A stretch of 64,000 nt of DNA from Pedobacter nanyangensis (GTDB taxonomy: Bacteria > Bacteroidota > Bacteroidia > Sphingobacteriales > Sphingobacteriaceae), in the NCBI RefSeq assembly GCF_003313505.1, contig NZ_QMHO01000009.1:62001-126000 (forward strand), written 5' to 3'. Numbering within the stretch: position 1 is the stretch's first letter; every line of letters begins with the position of its first letter. Made by a program: the position numbers and the translations under genes. Below the pieces are notes generated by a model, which ran no database searches, had not been told where the DNA came from, and saw only the letters and a program-made list of their open reading frames with translations. Shown here one piece after another: positions 55,701 through 63,903 of the stretch.

Positions 55701-56194
55701 ACACGGGAGGCTTCAACAATAATTTCTCCTATAAAAATTTCAGTCTGAACGTACTATTCCAGTGGTCGTACGGAAATGATATCATGAATGCCAATAGGAT
55801 TTATTTGGAAGGAAACGATGCCAGTAGGTCGGCCCTAAATCAGTTTGCCACTTATGCCAACAGATGGACCTACGAAAACCAGAACAGCAATATCCCAAGA
55901 GCTGGCGGACAAGGCCTTAGCAACTTCTACAGTACCCGTACGCTGGAAAACGGTTCCTATATCCGTCTTAAAACCGTGCAGCTGAGCTATAATTTTCCGG
56001 CCTCTATAACCAAAAAGCTGAAAATGGAAAACTTGGGGGTTTACATCTCAGGACAAAACCTATATACCTGGACCAAATATTCGGGTATGGACCCCGAAGT
56101 TTCTACCCGAAATAGCACCCTAACCCCAGGCCTGGACTACTCCTCCTATCCCCAAATGAGCATGTTTGTTTTTGGACTAAAAACCACTTTTTAA
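52730..56194 (+). CDS. SusC/RagA TonB-dependent transporter with STN domain, PUL B
   Basis: The 1154-residue product has a signal peptide (IIVVTLLILFTSAYA-Q), an STN domain (about 35-110, LAQAFQQIKKQTGLTVFYNN), a carboxypeptidase-regulatory-like domain (VKGKVVDAETNQTLVGVSV) and a plug with GYGAVNRKDLTGSVAQVK and ASATAIYGSRGANGVIVIE. The barrel ends MFVFGLKTTF. It is paralogous to the PUL A protein; for example both contain DPEVS-RNSTLTPG-DYSSYP near the C-terminus. The STN domain makes it the likely signal source for the PUL B FecR/sigma pair. Confidence 0.96.
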   Translation: MGLTKPFSMNHIAQISRWGIIVVTLLILFTSAYAQNQGTEIKLTVTGTNITLAQAFQQIKKQTGLTVFYNNQLLNDSEKTSIDLKNTSLNVVLNTLLKGKSIVYEIRRDKVIVLNSKPVSASPKQDEMLLVKGKVVDAETNQTLVGVSVMVKGDRSRSTITDKDGNFSVRVAKSDLLSFSYIGYSPVDVAAGNVKEAIKLSSKSGDLNEIVIIGYGAVNRKDLTGSVAQVKIEDMQKSPVASFDQALAGRIAGVQVSTSEGQPGSVANIVIRGGNSLTQSNTPLYVIDGFPMEDANTLAINPQDIKSISILKDASATAIYGSRGANGVIVIETKDGKVGKTSIAYDANVGTQTVTKKMELMNAYEFVKYQAEFDPIYAEPAFLNNGATVESYRNTPTIDWQDKLFRQGLTQNHNLSVNGGNNTTKFSISANVSNHQGAIINSGFNRYQGRAFLNHNVNKNLSFNIQANYAKYKSYGDLASSNTSTSQPYASYLLYRVWGYRPLNRNGSTTDLEEELIDMDGNDQRFNPIIDYSNSLNERINENFNTSGNLSYKLSNNFTLRVRGGLNSRRLQEVTFYNSKTSRGTSLLASNTKGVNGGMRYTDYINWVNENTLTYKPRLKNGHSFDAMVGWTIQGDKYDRFGLTGENLPNETLNIYGLEEGTPGANTATMQESMLISYLGRINYSLKDKYLFTASLRADGSSKFARNNRWSYFPSAAFAWKITNENFMKNLSFVDEAKLRTSYGLTGNNRIDPYAIFSQMTLPYSAYYSFGDKVSQGITLSTFGNKSLKWETTEQMDIGLDLSLLKQRINITADWYKKTTKDLLLRANVPYSSGYPNIYKNIGKVGNQGFEFSLSTVNVKGKAFKWESDFNISFNKNKVLALADDETRLLSTVSWGNYGSTNLYIAEIGKPVGQFYGLLFDGLYQISDFTWQNNSDPSIAHANRTYALKANVPKNGASTIKPGDVKYVDVNGDGTINIQDNVVIGRGLPIHTGGFNNNFSYKNFSLNVLFQWSYGNDIMNANRIYLEGNDASRSALNQFATYANRWTYENQNSNIPRAGGQGLSNFYSTRTLENGSYIRLKTVQLSYNFPASITKKLKMENLGVYISGQNLYTWTKYSGMDPEVSTRNSTLTPGLDYSSYPQMSMFVFGLKTTF

Positions 56195-56205
56195 TTGCCC
56201 ATACC

Positions 56206-57783
56206 ATGAAGAAAATTACACTAACCATTATAGCAATTGCTACGCTAGGGCTAAATGCCTGTAAACGCATTTTGGATATCACGCCTAAGGACGCTATTTC
56301 CCCAGAATCATACTACAGCAATGAAGCCGAGCTACAAACAGCGCTTTCAGGGGTTTATTCCACTTTTATTAAAGGCGGCACTTTTTTAAACAACTTGAGC
56401 CGTATGGGCCTCGACGCTGATGAGGCCTTCAACTGGAGGGAGCAAAACCAGGTTGCTGATTATTTCACTTCGCCAGGCGATACCAAAATACTGAGCTTTT
56501 GGCGAGAATACTACGCTGGCATAGAAAGGGCCAACAAGCTTTTGGCAAATGTTGACAAAAACACCGCAATACCACAAAACAAGCGAGATATCGTAAGAGG
56601 TGAAGCACTTTTTCTAAGGGCATATTTCTATTTCCAGCTTGTTTCCAACTTTGGCGGAGTTCCGTTGATCCTAAAATCTATTGAAACCTCCGATGCTAAC
56701 GAACTACAGGTGCCACGAGCATCAAATAAACAAGTTTATGAGCAAATTATCGCCGATATGAAAACAGCTTCGGCATTGGTACAGGACATCAACATTGTTG
56801 GAAACGGCGGGCGTATCAATAAATCGGCGGTTTATGGTATGCTGGCCCGCGTATGTTTATACATGGCTGGCCTTCCCATTAACGATACGAGCAAATATGC
56901 GGAGGCCAAAGTTTGGGCACAAAAAGTGATGGAAAATCCCATCCATAAATTGAATCCCAGCTATCAGCAGGTTTTTGTAAACTACGCCAACGACAAATAC
57001 GACATCGGCGAAAGCCTGTTCGAAATTGAATTTTACGGCAATGGTTCAGGACTGTACGCCAATTTGGGTGGTTTTGTAGGCTTTAACAATGGCATTAGAT
57101 GTACAGATGTGAATGTTGGTTATGCCTATGATTATCTGCTTTGCACGGCCTATGCCTACAACAGCTTTGGCACGGGCGATTTAAGGAGAGATTGGGCCAT
57201 TGCTCCCTTTCAATACGCCACTACAAACAATGTAACCACCAAAAGCAATTGGCCGGCACAAAACCTTTTCAACAGGAACCCAGGTAAATTTAGGCGGGAG
57301 TCAGAAACTTCTACCGCAAAAACATCGGCCCGAACCAATCAAAATTATCCGCTGCTGCGCTTTTCGGATGTATTGCTGATGTTTGCCGAAGCGGACAACG
57401 AAGTGAACCATGCACCAACCCCAGAAGCTTACGAGGCGATCAATAAAGTACGTAGGCGTGGCTACGGTTTCGACCAAAATACGCCCAATACCGCTTCTGA
57501 TTTAAGTAACCTTAGCTATCAAACCTTTAAAGAACAACTACAGGCCGAAAGGACAAGAGAATTGGCTTTTGAAAACATGCGCAAACACGATTTAGTCAGA
57601 TGGGGAATTTTTGTCCAAAAAATGAAATCGACCTTGGCCGATGCGAAAATAGCCCCCACTTTTACGGGTTTGCTAAGAGCCCAGTCGGCCTATGAAAATG
57701 CTTCGGCACGTGATGCGTTATGGCCAATACCGAGTTATGAAATTGGCGTAAACCCCAAATTAACCCAAAACCCAGGATATTAA
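56206..57783 (+). CDS. SusD/RagB-family glycan-binding lipoprotein, PUL B
   Basis: The 525-residue product has a lipoprotein signal (IAIATLGLNAC) and the SusD start RILDITPKDAISPESYYSNE. The helical core includes VRGEALFLRAYFYFQLVSNF, and the RagB end has ERTRELAFENMRKHDLVRWG and PIPSYEIGVNPKLTQNPGY. It lies 11 bases after susC and completes the outer-membrane import pair. It is paralogous to the PUL A SusD. Confidence 0.96.
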   Translation: MKKITLTIIAIATLGLNACKRILDITPKDAISPESYYSNEAELQTALSGVYSTFIKGGTFLNNLSRMGLDADEAFNWREQNQVADYFTSPGDTKILSFWREYYAGIERANKLLANVDKNTAIPQNKRDIVRGEALFLRAYFYFQLVSNFGGVPLILKSIETSDANELQVPRASNKQVYEQIIADMKTASALVQDINIVGNGGRINKSAVYGMLARVCLYMAGLPINDTSKYAEAKVWAQKVMENPIHKLNPSYQQVFVNYANDKYDIGESLFEIEFYGNGSGLYANLGGFVGFNNGIRCTDVNVGYAYDYLLCTAYAYNSFGTGDLRRDWAIAPFQYATTNNVTTKSNWPAQNLFNRNPGKFRRESETSTAKTSARTNQNYPLLRFSDVLLMFAEADNEVNHAPTPEAYEAINKVRRRGYGFDQNTPNTASDLSNLSYQTFKEQLQAERTRELAFENMRKHDLVRWGIFVQKMKSTLADAKIAPTFTGLLRAQSAYENASARDALWPIPSYEIGVNPKLTQNPGY

Positions 57784-57795
57784 TACAGATAAAAG

Positions 57796-58725
57796 ATGAA
57801 AAAATTATTGTTTTTACTTTTCATAGCCAGCCTAAATGTTGCCTGTAAAAAACTGGAGGACGTGTCTGAGCCAGCGTTTAGTGTCACCACTTCTAAAACC
57901 AGCTATAAAATTAACGAGAACGTTGATTTCACTTTTTCCGGGAATGCAGATATTGTTACTTTCTACTCCGGTGAAATTGGAAATGATTACGACCATGTTA
58001 ACGGACGGATTATGCCATCCAATTTCCTGGCCAATTTCGAATCTCAAACCTTAGATGGCACCCAGCTTAACCAGGTAGGTGTTTATATCCTCAAAAACTA
58101 TAAAAGCACTAATTCGCTAGCAGGCGTTTATGCCGCTGATACCATTGATATTTCGAGTAATTTTAGATTTGCCAAGCCTTCAGACAACAGGGTATTTGTA
58201 AACAGTGGCTTTGGCGATATTTCCAAGTATCTGGACCTCAGCAAGCCCAGCACCATAAATATTGCCATTAAACAAATCGTTCGTAATCAAAACGTTTACG
58301 GCACGGGCAACATCAACAGGGTTAAAGCCTTTAAATTGCTGGCTTCAAACGACGTACGAGAAACCACGCTTTTCCAGCACACAAGCGCTAGTCAATGGGA
58401 ATTGTTTTCGACGCCCAATAAAATGCCGGGCAGAGCGTTAGTAGAGGCTACTCAATTGACCCTCAGAAACGGATTTGGTGCCGCTTATGTTACAGAGTAC
58501 ACCGAAGATTGGGCCGTAAGCCAAGCAATTAACATTAGCCCATCAACCGATATGGGGCCTGACCTTGCCGTTGGAGTTAAAAGCGTAGCTGATAAAATGC
58601 CAAGGCTTTATCAAAAAGCGTACGCCAAAGCAGGCAAATATATGGTCACTTTTAAAGCTATTAACCAATCTGTAAAAGGTAAAGCAACAATCATTAAACA
58701 AATCCCCATCAACATTGAAAACTAA
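57796..58725 (+). CDS. DUF5017-like surface lipoprotein (SusE-position), PUL B
   Basis: The 309-residue lipoprotein (LFIASLNVACKK) has SVTTSKTSYKINENVDFTFS and IVTFYSGEIGNDYDHVNGR, the DUF5017 hallmark, followed by a beta-rich body and a closing YAKAGKYMVTFKAIN strand. It is paralogous to the PUL A protein at 34571 and holds the same place after susD (12-base gap). A glycan-binding role is inferred from position. Its stop overlaps the TTG start of the next gene by 11 bases. Confidence 0.8.
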   Translation: MKKLLFLLFIASLNVACKKLEDVSEPAFSVTTSKTSYKINENVDFTFSGNADIVTFYSGEIGNDYDHVNGRIMPSNFLANFESQTLDGTQLNQVGVYILKNYKSTNSLAGVYAADTIDISSNFRFAKPSDNRVFVNSGFGDISKYLDLSKPSTINIAIKQIVRNQNVYGTGNINRVKAFKLLASNDVRETTLFQHTSASQWELFSTPNKMPGRALVEATQLTLRNGFGAAYVTEYTEDWAVSQAINISPSTDMGPDLAVGVKSVADKMPRLYQKAYAKAGKYMVTFKAINQSVKGKATIIKQIPINIEN

Positions 58726-59878
58726 TCAAATTATACGCAAAGGCATATTTGCCGGTCTATCGTTTTTAGCCCTATTTACCCCAGCTACCTTTGCACAAAA
58801 AGTACCCGGAACAATTGTGGCCTTTAAAGAATCTTCCAGTAAATCGTACGTAGGATCACCAAGTTTATGTGTACTGCCCAATGGAAGTTATTTAGCCAGT
58901 CATGATTTTTTTGGCAAACAAACTACAGAAAACCAAAGCATAATTTACCGCTCAAATGATAAAGGAAAAACCTGGAAGCAAATTGCCCAACTTGAACAAT
59001 TTTGGAGCGAGCTTTTTGTGCACAACAATGCGGTGTATTTTATTGGCCCAATTAAAGCCAACGGCGATTTTGTCATCAGGAAATCCACAGATGGAGGCTA
59101 TACCTGGACCAATCCTACCAATGAACATAACGGACTAATCTTAAAAGGAAAGTACCACTGTGCCCCTACGCCTGTAGTTGCCCACCATGGCAGGCTATGG
59201 CGGGCTTTAGAAGATTCCAGTACTCCAAAAAAATGGCCTAGCCTATACCGGACAATGGTCATTTCCATCCCTGCCGATGCTAATTTGCTGGAGGCCAAAA
59301 ACTGGACAGCCACCAACAGATTGGAGCATGACAGTACGGCACTTAACCAGCAGTTTTTAGGTTGGCTGGAAGGCAACGTGGTAATTGGACCAAACAACGA
59401 AATACTAAACATTTTAAGGGTACATACGCTAGATCAGCACCAGGAATATGCGGCCATTGCCAGGGTAAGTGACGATGGAAAAAGCATTTCGTTTAACCCA
59501 AAACAAGATTTTATTGACATGCCCGGTGGTAGCAAGAAATTCACCATTAAATACGATCAAAAATCAGGCAAGTATTGGAGCCTGGTGAACTACGTGCCCG
59601 CACAATATCAAGGTATTATGCAGCTTGACCGTATTCGAAACACCCTTGCTTTATGCTCGTCAAGCAACTTAAAGGATTGGACCGTAAACCACATTGTTTT
59701 GCGTAATGACGACTATAAGCACCACGGTTTTCAGTACATCAATTGGTTAATAGATGGCCACGACATCATTGCCCTATCCAGAACCGCATTTAATGATGGT
59801 TTAAGTGGTGCCGCTGATTATCACAATAGCAATTACATGACTTTCCATCGCATTAAAAAATTTAGAAAGCTCAAATAA
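58715..59878 (+). CDS. Sialidase-like Asp-box protein, divergent paralogue
   Basis: The 387-residue product starts at a TTG that overlaps the upstream gene; no ATG is available before the signal peptide (GIFAGLSFLALFTPATFA-Q), so the TTG is probably real and translation coupled. The propeller has SYVGSPSLCVLPNGSYLAS, SNDKGKTWKQI, STDGGYTWTNP, CAPTPVVAHHGRLWRALED, GWLEGNVVIG and a closing ISRTAF-like DIIALSRTAFND. It aligns over its whole length with the propellers at 46883 and 49339 but is more distant. It has no T9SS tail. Catalysis on sialic acid is not demonstrated by the motifs. Confidence 0.82.
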   Translation: MKTNQIIRKGIFAGLSFLALFTPATFAQKVPGTIVAFKESSSKSYVGSPSLCVLPNGSYLASHDFFGKQTTENQSIIYRSNDKGKTWKQIAQLEQFWSELFVHNNAVYFIGPIKANGDFVIRKSTDGGYTWTNPTNEHNGLILKGKYHCAPTPVVAHHGRLWRALEDSSTPKKWPSLYRTMVISIPADANLLEAKNWTATNRLEHDSTALNQQFLGWLEGNVVIGPNNEILNILRVHTLDQHQEYAAIARVSDDGKSISFNPKQDFIDMPGGSKKFTIKYDQKSGKYWSLVNYVPAQYQGIMQLDRIRNTLALCSSSNLKDWTVNHIVLRNDDYKHHGFQYINWLIDGHDIIALSRTAFNDGLSGAADYHNSNYMTFHRIKKFRKLK

Positions 59879-59915
59879 GCCCCCTTTCGTTCATCCAAAC
59901 CTTACGACAAAGCAA

Positions 59916-61331
59916 ATGAAAAAAATCGTTATTGCAGCACTTTCCATATTTACGTTAGGCTATCCAATATCCTTACTTGCCAATTTAAAGCTCCCTTCGA
60001 TATTTAATGATGGCATGGTACTACAGCGGGAAAGCTCAGCGGCTATTTGGGGCTTAGCTTCGGCCAATACAAAGGTTGAGATACTTACTTCCTGGAACAA
60101 TAACACATACACCACCTATAGTGATAAGCAAGGGGCCTGGAAAATTAACGTGGCTACTCCAAAAGCTGGTGGCCCCTATCAATTGCTGATCAAAGATGAC
60201 CAATCAAAAATAACGCTTGGCAACGTGCTTATCGGCGAAGTTTGGCTTGCGTCAGGCCAATCCAATATGGCTATGCCTATGAAAGGTTTATCAGCAAAAG
60301 AGCCCGTATTACATAGCGATAGTATCCTTGCCGCCGCTACCAACAACCAGATCAGGTTTTTTATTGCTCCCCAAACCTCGTGGGCACAACCTATGCAAGA
60401 ATACAGGCAAACAAAATGGCAAACTGCCAATCCAACTACGGTCAAAAATTTCAGTGCCGTGGCCTATACATTTGCTAGTGAGCTACAGCAAAAACTAAAA
60501 ATTCCGGTGGGAATTATCCAGGTAGCTTGGGGAGGGACATTCATCCAATCGTGGATGAGCGCAAAAAGCCTAGAAGCATTTCCAGAAGTGAAACTACTCC
60601 CAGAAAATGATGTAGCTTTTGAAGACAAAAATACGCCTGCCGGGCTATTTAATGGCATGATTAGTCCGTTGATCGGTTATGGAATCAAAGGTGCTATTTG
60701 GTATCAGGGCGAGCAAAATGTACGCGATCCCAAATTATATGCCAGGCTTTTTCCTTTAATGGTAAAGGACTGGCGCAGCCTATGGGGGCAAAACTTCGCT
60801 TTTTATTACGCACAAATTGCCCCGTGGGACTATAAAAGTGCCAATCAGAAGGCCGCTTGGCTACGTGAAGTACAATTGAATAGCTTAAAGGAAATTCCAA
60901 ATGCGGGTATGGCGGTACTCACCGACATTGGAATGGAAAATACGATCCATCCGCCCGATAAACTAACGGTGGGCCAACGCCTGTCTTATTTGGCTCTTCA
61001 GCAAACCTATGGGCAAACCAAAGTAAAAGCTCAGGGACCTGAATTTCATCACCTAAAAATAAAAGGTAGCCGATTGTTCTTAACCTTTAAGTTTGCCGAT
61101 GGGCTATATCTTACTGAACCAGAAAACAATACCTTTGAAGTTGCTGGCGTTGATCAGGTTTTTTATCCTGCAACAGTAAGTGTTAGCAAGGGCAAAATGG
61201 TACTTAGTTCACCAAAAGTACCCAAGCCCATAGCTGCACGCTATGCCTACAAAGGCTGGGTTAAAGGCAATTTATACAATAAATACGGGCTTCCAGCTTC
61301 GTCATTCCGTACGGATAATTGGGATAAATAA
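59916..61331 (+). CDS. Sialate O-acetylesterase-like SGNH hydrolase
   Basis: The 471-residue product has a signal peptide (FTLGYPISLLA-N). The family pattern is clear: LPSIFNDGMVLQRESSAAIW at the start, the nucleophile in WLASGQSNMAMPM, PVGIIQVAWGGTFIQSWMS, and GIKGAIWYQGEQNVRDPKLY. A catalytic Asp/His pair is plausible in NTIHPPDKLTVG. Members remove O-acetyl groups from sialic acids or from other acetylated plant sugars such as xylan. Together with the GH20 and Asp-box genes, an acetylated amino-sugar glycan is suggested. It is the last gene of PUL B, closed by the hairpin at 61382. Confidence 0.9.
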   Translation: MKKIVIAALSIFTLGYPISLLANLKLPSIFNDGMVLQRESSAAIWGLASANTKVEILTSWNNNTYTTYSDKQGAWKINVATPKAGGPYQLLIKDDQSKITLGNVLIGEVWLASGQSNMAMPMKGLSAKEPVLHSDSILAAATNNQIRFFIAPQTSWAQPMQEYRQTKWQTANPTTVKNFSAVAYTFASELQQKLKIPVGIIQVAWGGTFIQSWMSAKSLEAFPEVKLLPENDVAFEDKNTPAGLFNGMISPLIGYGIKGAIWYQGEQNVRDPKLYARLFPLMVKDWRSLWGQNFAFYYAQIAPWDYKSANQKAAWLREVQLNSLKEIPNAGMAVLTDIGMENTIHPPDKLTVGQRLSYLALQQTYGQTKVKAQGPEFHHLKIKGSRLFLTFKFADGLYLTEPENNTFEVAGVDQVFYPATVSVSKGKMVLSSPKVPKPIAARYAYKGWVKGNLYNKYGLPASSFRTDNWDK

Positions 61332-61381
61332 GTGGAGTTTTATACCATTGGGCAACAACTTTAAGTGGCATTTTTTAATGA

Positions 61382-61411
61382 AAAATGGCTGGTTTATTAG
61401 CCAGCCATTTT
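61382..61411. terminator. Bidirectional terminator between convergent genes
   Basis: A perfect 11-bp stem (AAAATGGCTGG / CCAGCCATTTT) with an 8-base loop sits in the 124-base gap between the convergent esterase and PEP synthase genes. A/T tracts occur on both sides. Confidence 0.88.
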
Positions 61412-61455
61412 GTTGAAACAGGTTTTTAATCCGTTATTAAATAGGTTTATACCTT

Positions 61456-63903
61456 TTATATTTCTACCACATCGGCCATTAATTTATCTTCTATTTCTTT
61501 GATTGCTTTTACGGTCTTCATAAATGAATCTGGCGTAACGGAAATCGAATCTATCCCTTCTTCCACCAAAAACTGCGCAAAGTCTGGATAATCAGATGGT
61601 CCCTGTCCGCAGATACCTACCTTTACGCCCGCTTTCTTTGCCGACCTGATCAGGTTAGATATCATCAGTTTTACGGCATCGTTACGTTCGTTATAAAGAC
61701 CTGCCACTAGGGACGAGTCTCTATCTAAGCCTAGCACCAATTGGGTTAAATCGTTTGAACCGATAGAAAAGCCATCAATGTGCTGGGCAAATTGATCGGC
61801 CAAAATTACGTTCGAAGGTACTTCGGCCATGAGATAAACTTCCAATCCATTATGGCCACGTTTTAGGCCAAATTGCTCCATCACCCCATAAACTTGCGAA
61901 AGTTCACCAACGGTTCGGCAAAAAGGAATCATGACTACTACATTGCTTAACCCCATGGTTTCGCGCACCTTTTTGATGGCCCTACATTCCATCCCGAAGG
62001 CTTCTTGGTAAGCTTCTGAATAGTATCTTGAGGCTCCTCTCCAACCAATCATCGGGTTTTCTTCGCCAGGTTCGAAATATTTACCTCCTGGCATATTATA
62101 ATACTCATTGGTTTTAAAATCCGAGAAACGTACAATCACTTTGTTTGGGTAATAAGCCGCAGCAATTTTGGCAATACCATACGAAAGCTTTTCGATAAAA
62201 TAGGTTTCTTCGTCCTTATAGCCAGAAATAAGCGTTTGCACGTAATTGCTCAACTCCTGATCATTCAGCATTTGGTGTTTCAACAATGCCATTGGATGAA
62301 TTTTAATATAGTTGTTGATGATAAACTCCTCTCTGGCAAGGCCAACGCCTTTAGCTGGATAACTTGCATAGCGGAACGCAATGTCCGGCGATCCTATGTT
62401 CATCATCACAGGTACTGTAATTTCTGGCAGGTTGGAGAGCTCGTGTTCGCTTTTGGTGAAGGCAATTTGGCCTTTGTAAACCATCCCTGTTTCTCCCTCT
62501 GCACAAGAAACCGTAATTTCGTCGCCAGTAACCAAGGTTTCTGTTGCTCCATCGCAGCCCACCACTGCTGGCACGCCCAACTCTCTGGCTACAATGGCCG
62601 CATGACAGGTTCTGCCGCCTTTATTGGTAATGATTGCCGAGGCTTTTTTCATGATCGGCTCCCAGTCGGGATCTGTCATTTCAGCAACCATAATATCGCC
62701 AGGCAGAAAATCAATTTCATGGATATTTTGCTTTTCTACTCCTTTAAGGTTACGAACCCTGCCCGAAGCAATTTTATCCCCTACAGCAATTCCCTTAAGC
62801 AATACCTTGTCTGATCGGCTATCATCGCAAATCTCATATTCAGTAATGCTGTTGGAAGTTTTCAAAGAGTGAATGGTTTCTGGTCTGGCCTGCACGATAT
62901 AAAGTTGGCCACTCAATCCATCTACCGCCCATTCCACATCCATGGGGCACCATTTACCTTTAAGCTTTGTATAATAATCTTCGATAATCATTACCCAATT
63001 GGCCAGCAATAGGATTTGTTCATCATTCAAACAGAATTTTCCAGCTTCTTTTTCAGGAGTAGCGATCACTTCAACGGTTTGGCCTTTTTGCACTCCATAG
63101 ATCATCATCTGCTGTTTTTTGCCCAATTTTTTCTCTACGATAGACGCAAATCCCTTTTTTAACAGCGGTTTGTGTACAATAAATTCATCGGGATTAATGG
63201 TACCTTGCACAATCATCTCCCCTAAACCGTAGGAACCGTTGATGATCACGGCATCTTTAAATCCGCTTTCGGTATCAATAGAAAAAGCAACTCCAGAAAC
63301 GCCAAGATCAGACCTGACCATTTGTTGTACACACACGGAAAGGCCGATATTGAAATGTCCAAAATCAAAGGCTTCCCTGTAGCTGATCGCCCTGTCGGTG
63401 AACAGGGAAGCAAAACAGTTTTTGATTGCTGACAGTAGATTTTGCTGTCCCCTGATATTTAAGTAGGTATCTTGTTGTCCGGCAAAAGAAGCATCTGGGA
63501 GGTCTTCTGCCGTAGCCGATGAACGTACCGCTACGCCCAAATTATCGATATTTTCCTTGCCAATTAGCTTTTCATAAGCCTCCAAGATTTCCCGCTCCAT
63601 TTCCTGGGAGAACACGCCATTTTGGATCAATTCCCTGATTTGCCGGCCACAGCTGCCCAGCACTTGCAGATTTTCGATATCGGCGCCTTCTAAAATCTCC
63701 CTGATTTGCTGGGCTAACTGGTTATCACTGATGAACTGGTAATAGGAATAGCTGGTTAGAATAAAGCCGTTCGGTATTTTAACGCCTAGCGGTGTAAGTT
63801 GCTGCAGCATTTCTCCTAAGGAGGCATTTTTTCCCCCAACCTGATCAATATCTCCTATTGAGGCTTCGATCAGTTCCATTGTAAATCTATTTCTGTTCAT
63901 CAT
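61456..63903 (-). CDS. ppsA: Phosphoenolpyruvate synthase
   Basis: The 815-residue product converts pyruvate plus ATP to PEP, AMP and phosphate, the entry to gluconeogenesis. The ATP-grasp domain (about 10-360) has DQVGGKNASLGEMLQQL, SSATAEDLPDASFAGQQDTY and VQQMVRSDLGVSGVAFSIDT. The phosphohistidine domain has GGRTCHAAIVARELGVPAVV with H434. The C-terminal PEP/pyruvate barrel has GVGLAREEFIINN, SDFKTNEYYNMPGG, GWRGASRYY and GICGQGPSDYPDF. All catalytic motifs are intact, and the length is near that of E. coli PpsA (792). An ATG pair at 63903/63900 gives two equivalent starts. It is monocistronic here. CstA and PpsA in the same window fit growth on pyruvate or peptides, but they are not adjacent. 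Confidence 0.96.
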   Translation of the reverse strand: MMNRNRFTMELIEASIGDIDQVGGKNASLGEMLQQLTPLGVKIPNGFILTSYSYYQFISDNQLAQQIREILEGADIENLQVLGSCGRQIRELIQNGVFSQEMEREILEAYEKLIGKENIDNLGVAVRSSATAEDLPDASFAGQQDTYLNIRGQQNLLSAIKNCFASLFTDRAISYREAFDFGHFNIGLSVCVQQMVRSDLGVSGVAFSIDTESGFKDAVIINGSYGLGEMIVQGTINPDEFIVHKPLLKKGFASIVEKKLGKKQQMMIYGVQKGQTVEVIATPEKEAGKFCLNDEQILLLANWVMIIEDYYTKLKGKWCPMDVEWAVDGLSGQLYIVQARPETIHSLKTSNSITEYEICDDSRSDKVLLKGIAVGDKIASGRVRNLKGVEKQNIHEIDFLPGDIMVAEMTDPDWEPIMKKASAIITNKGGRTCHAAIVARELGVPAVVGCDGATETLVTGDEITVSCAEGETGMVYKGQIAFTKSEHELSNLPEITVPVMMNIGSPDIAFRYASYPAKGVGLAREEFIINNYIKIHPMALLKHQMLNDQELSNYVQTLISGYKDEETYFIEKLSYGIAKIAAAYYPNKVIVRFSDFKTNEYYNMPGGKYFEPGEENPMIGWRGASRYYSEAYQEAFGMECRAIKKVRETMGLSNVVVMIPFCRTVGELSQVYGVMEQFGLKRGHNGLEVYLMAEVPSNVILADQFAQHIDGFSIGSNDLTQLVLGLDRDSSLVAGLYNERNDAVKLMISNLIRSAKKAGVKVGICGQGPSDYPDFAQFLVEEGIDSISVTPDSFMKTVKAIKEIEDKLMADVVEI

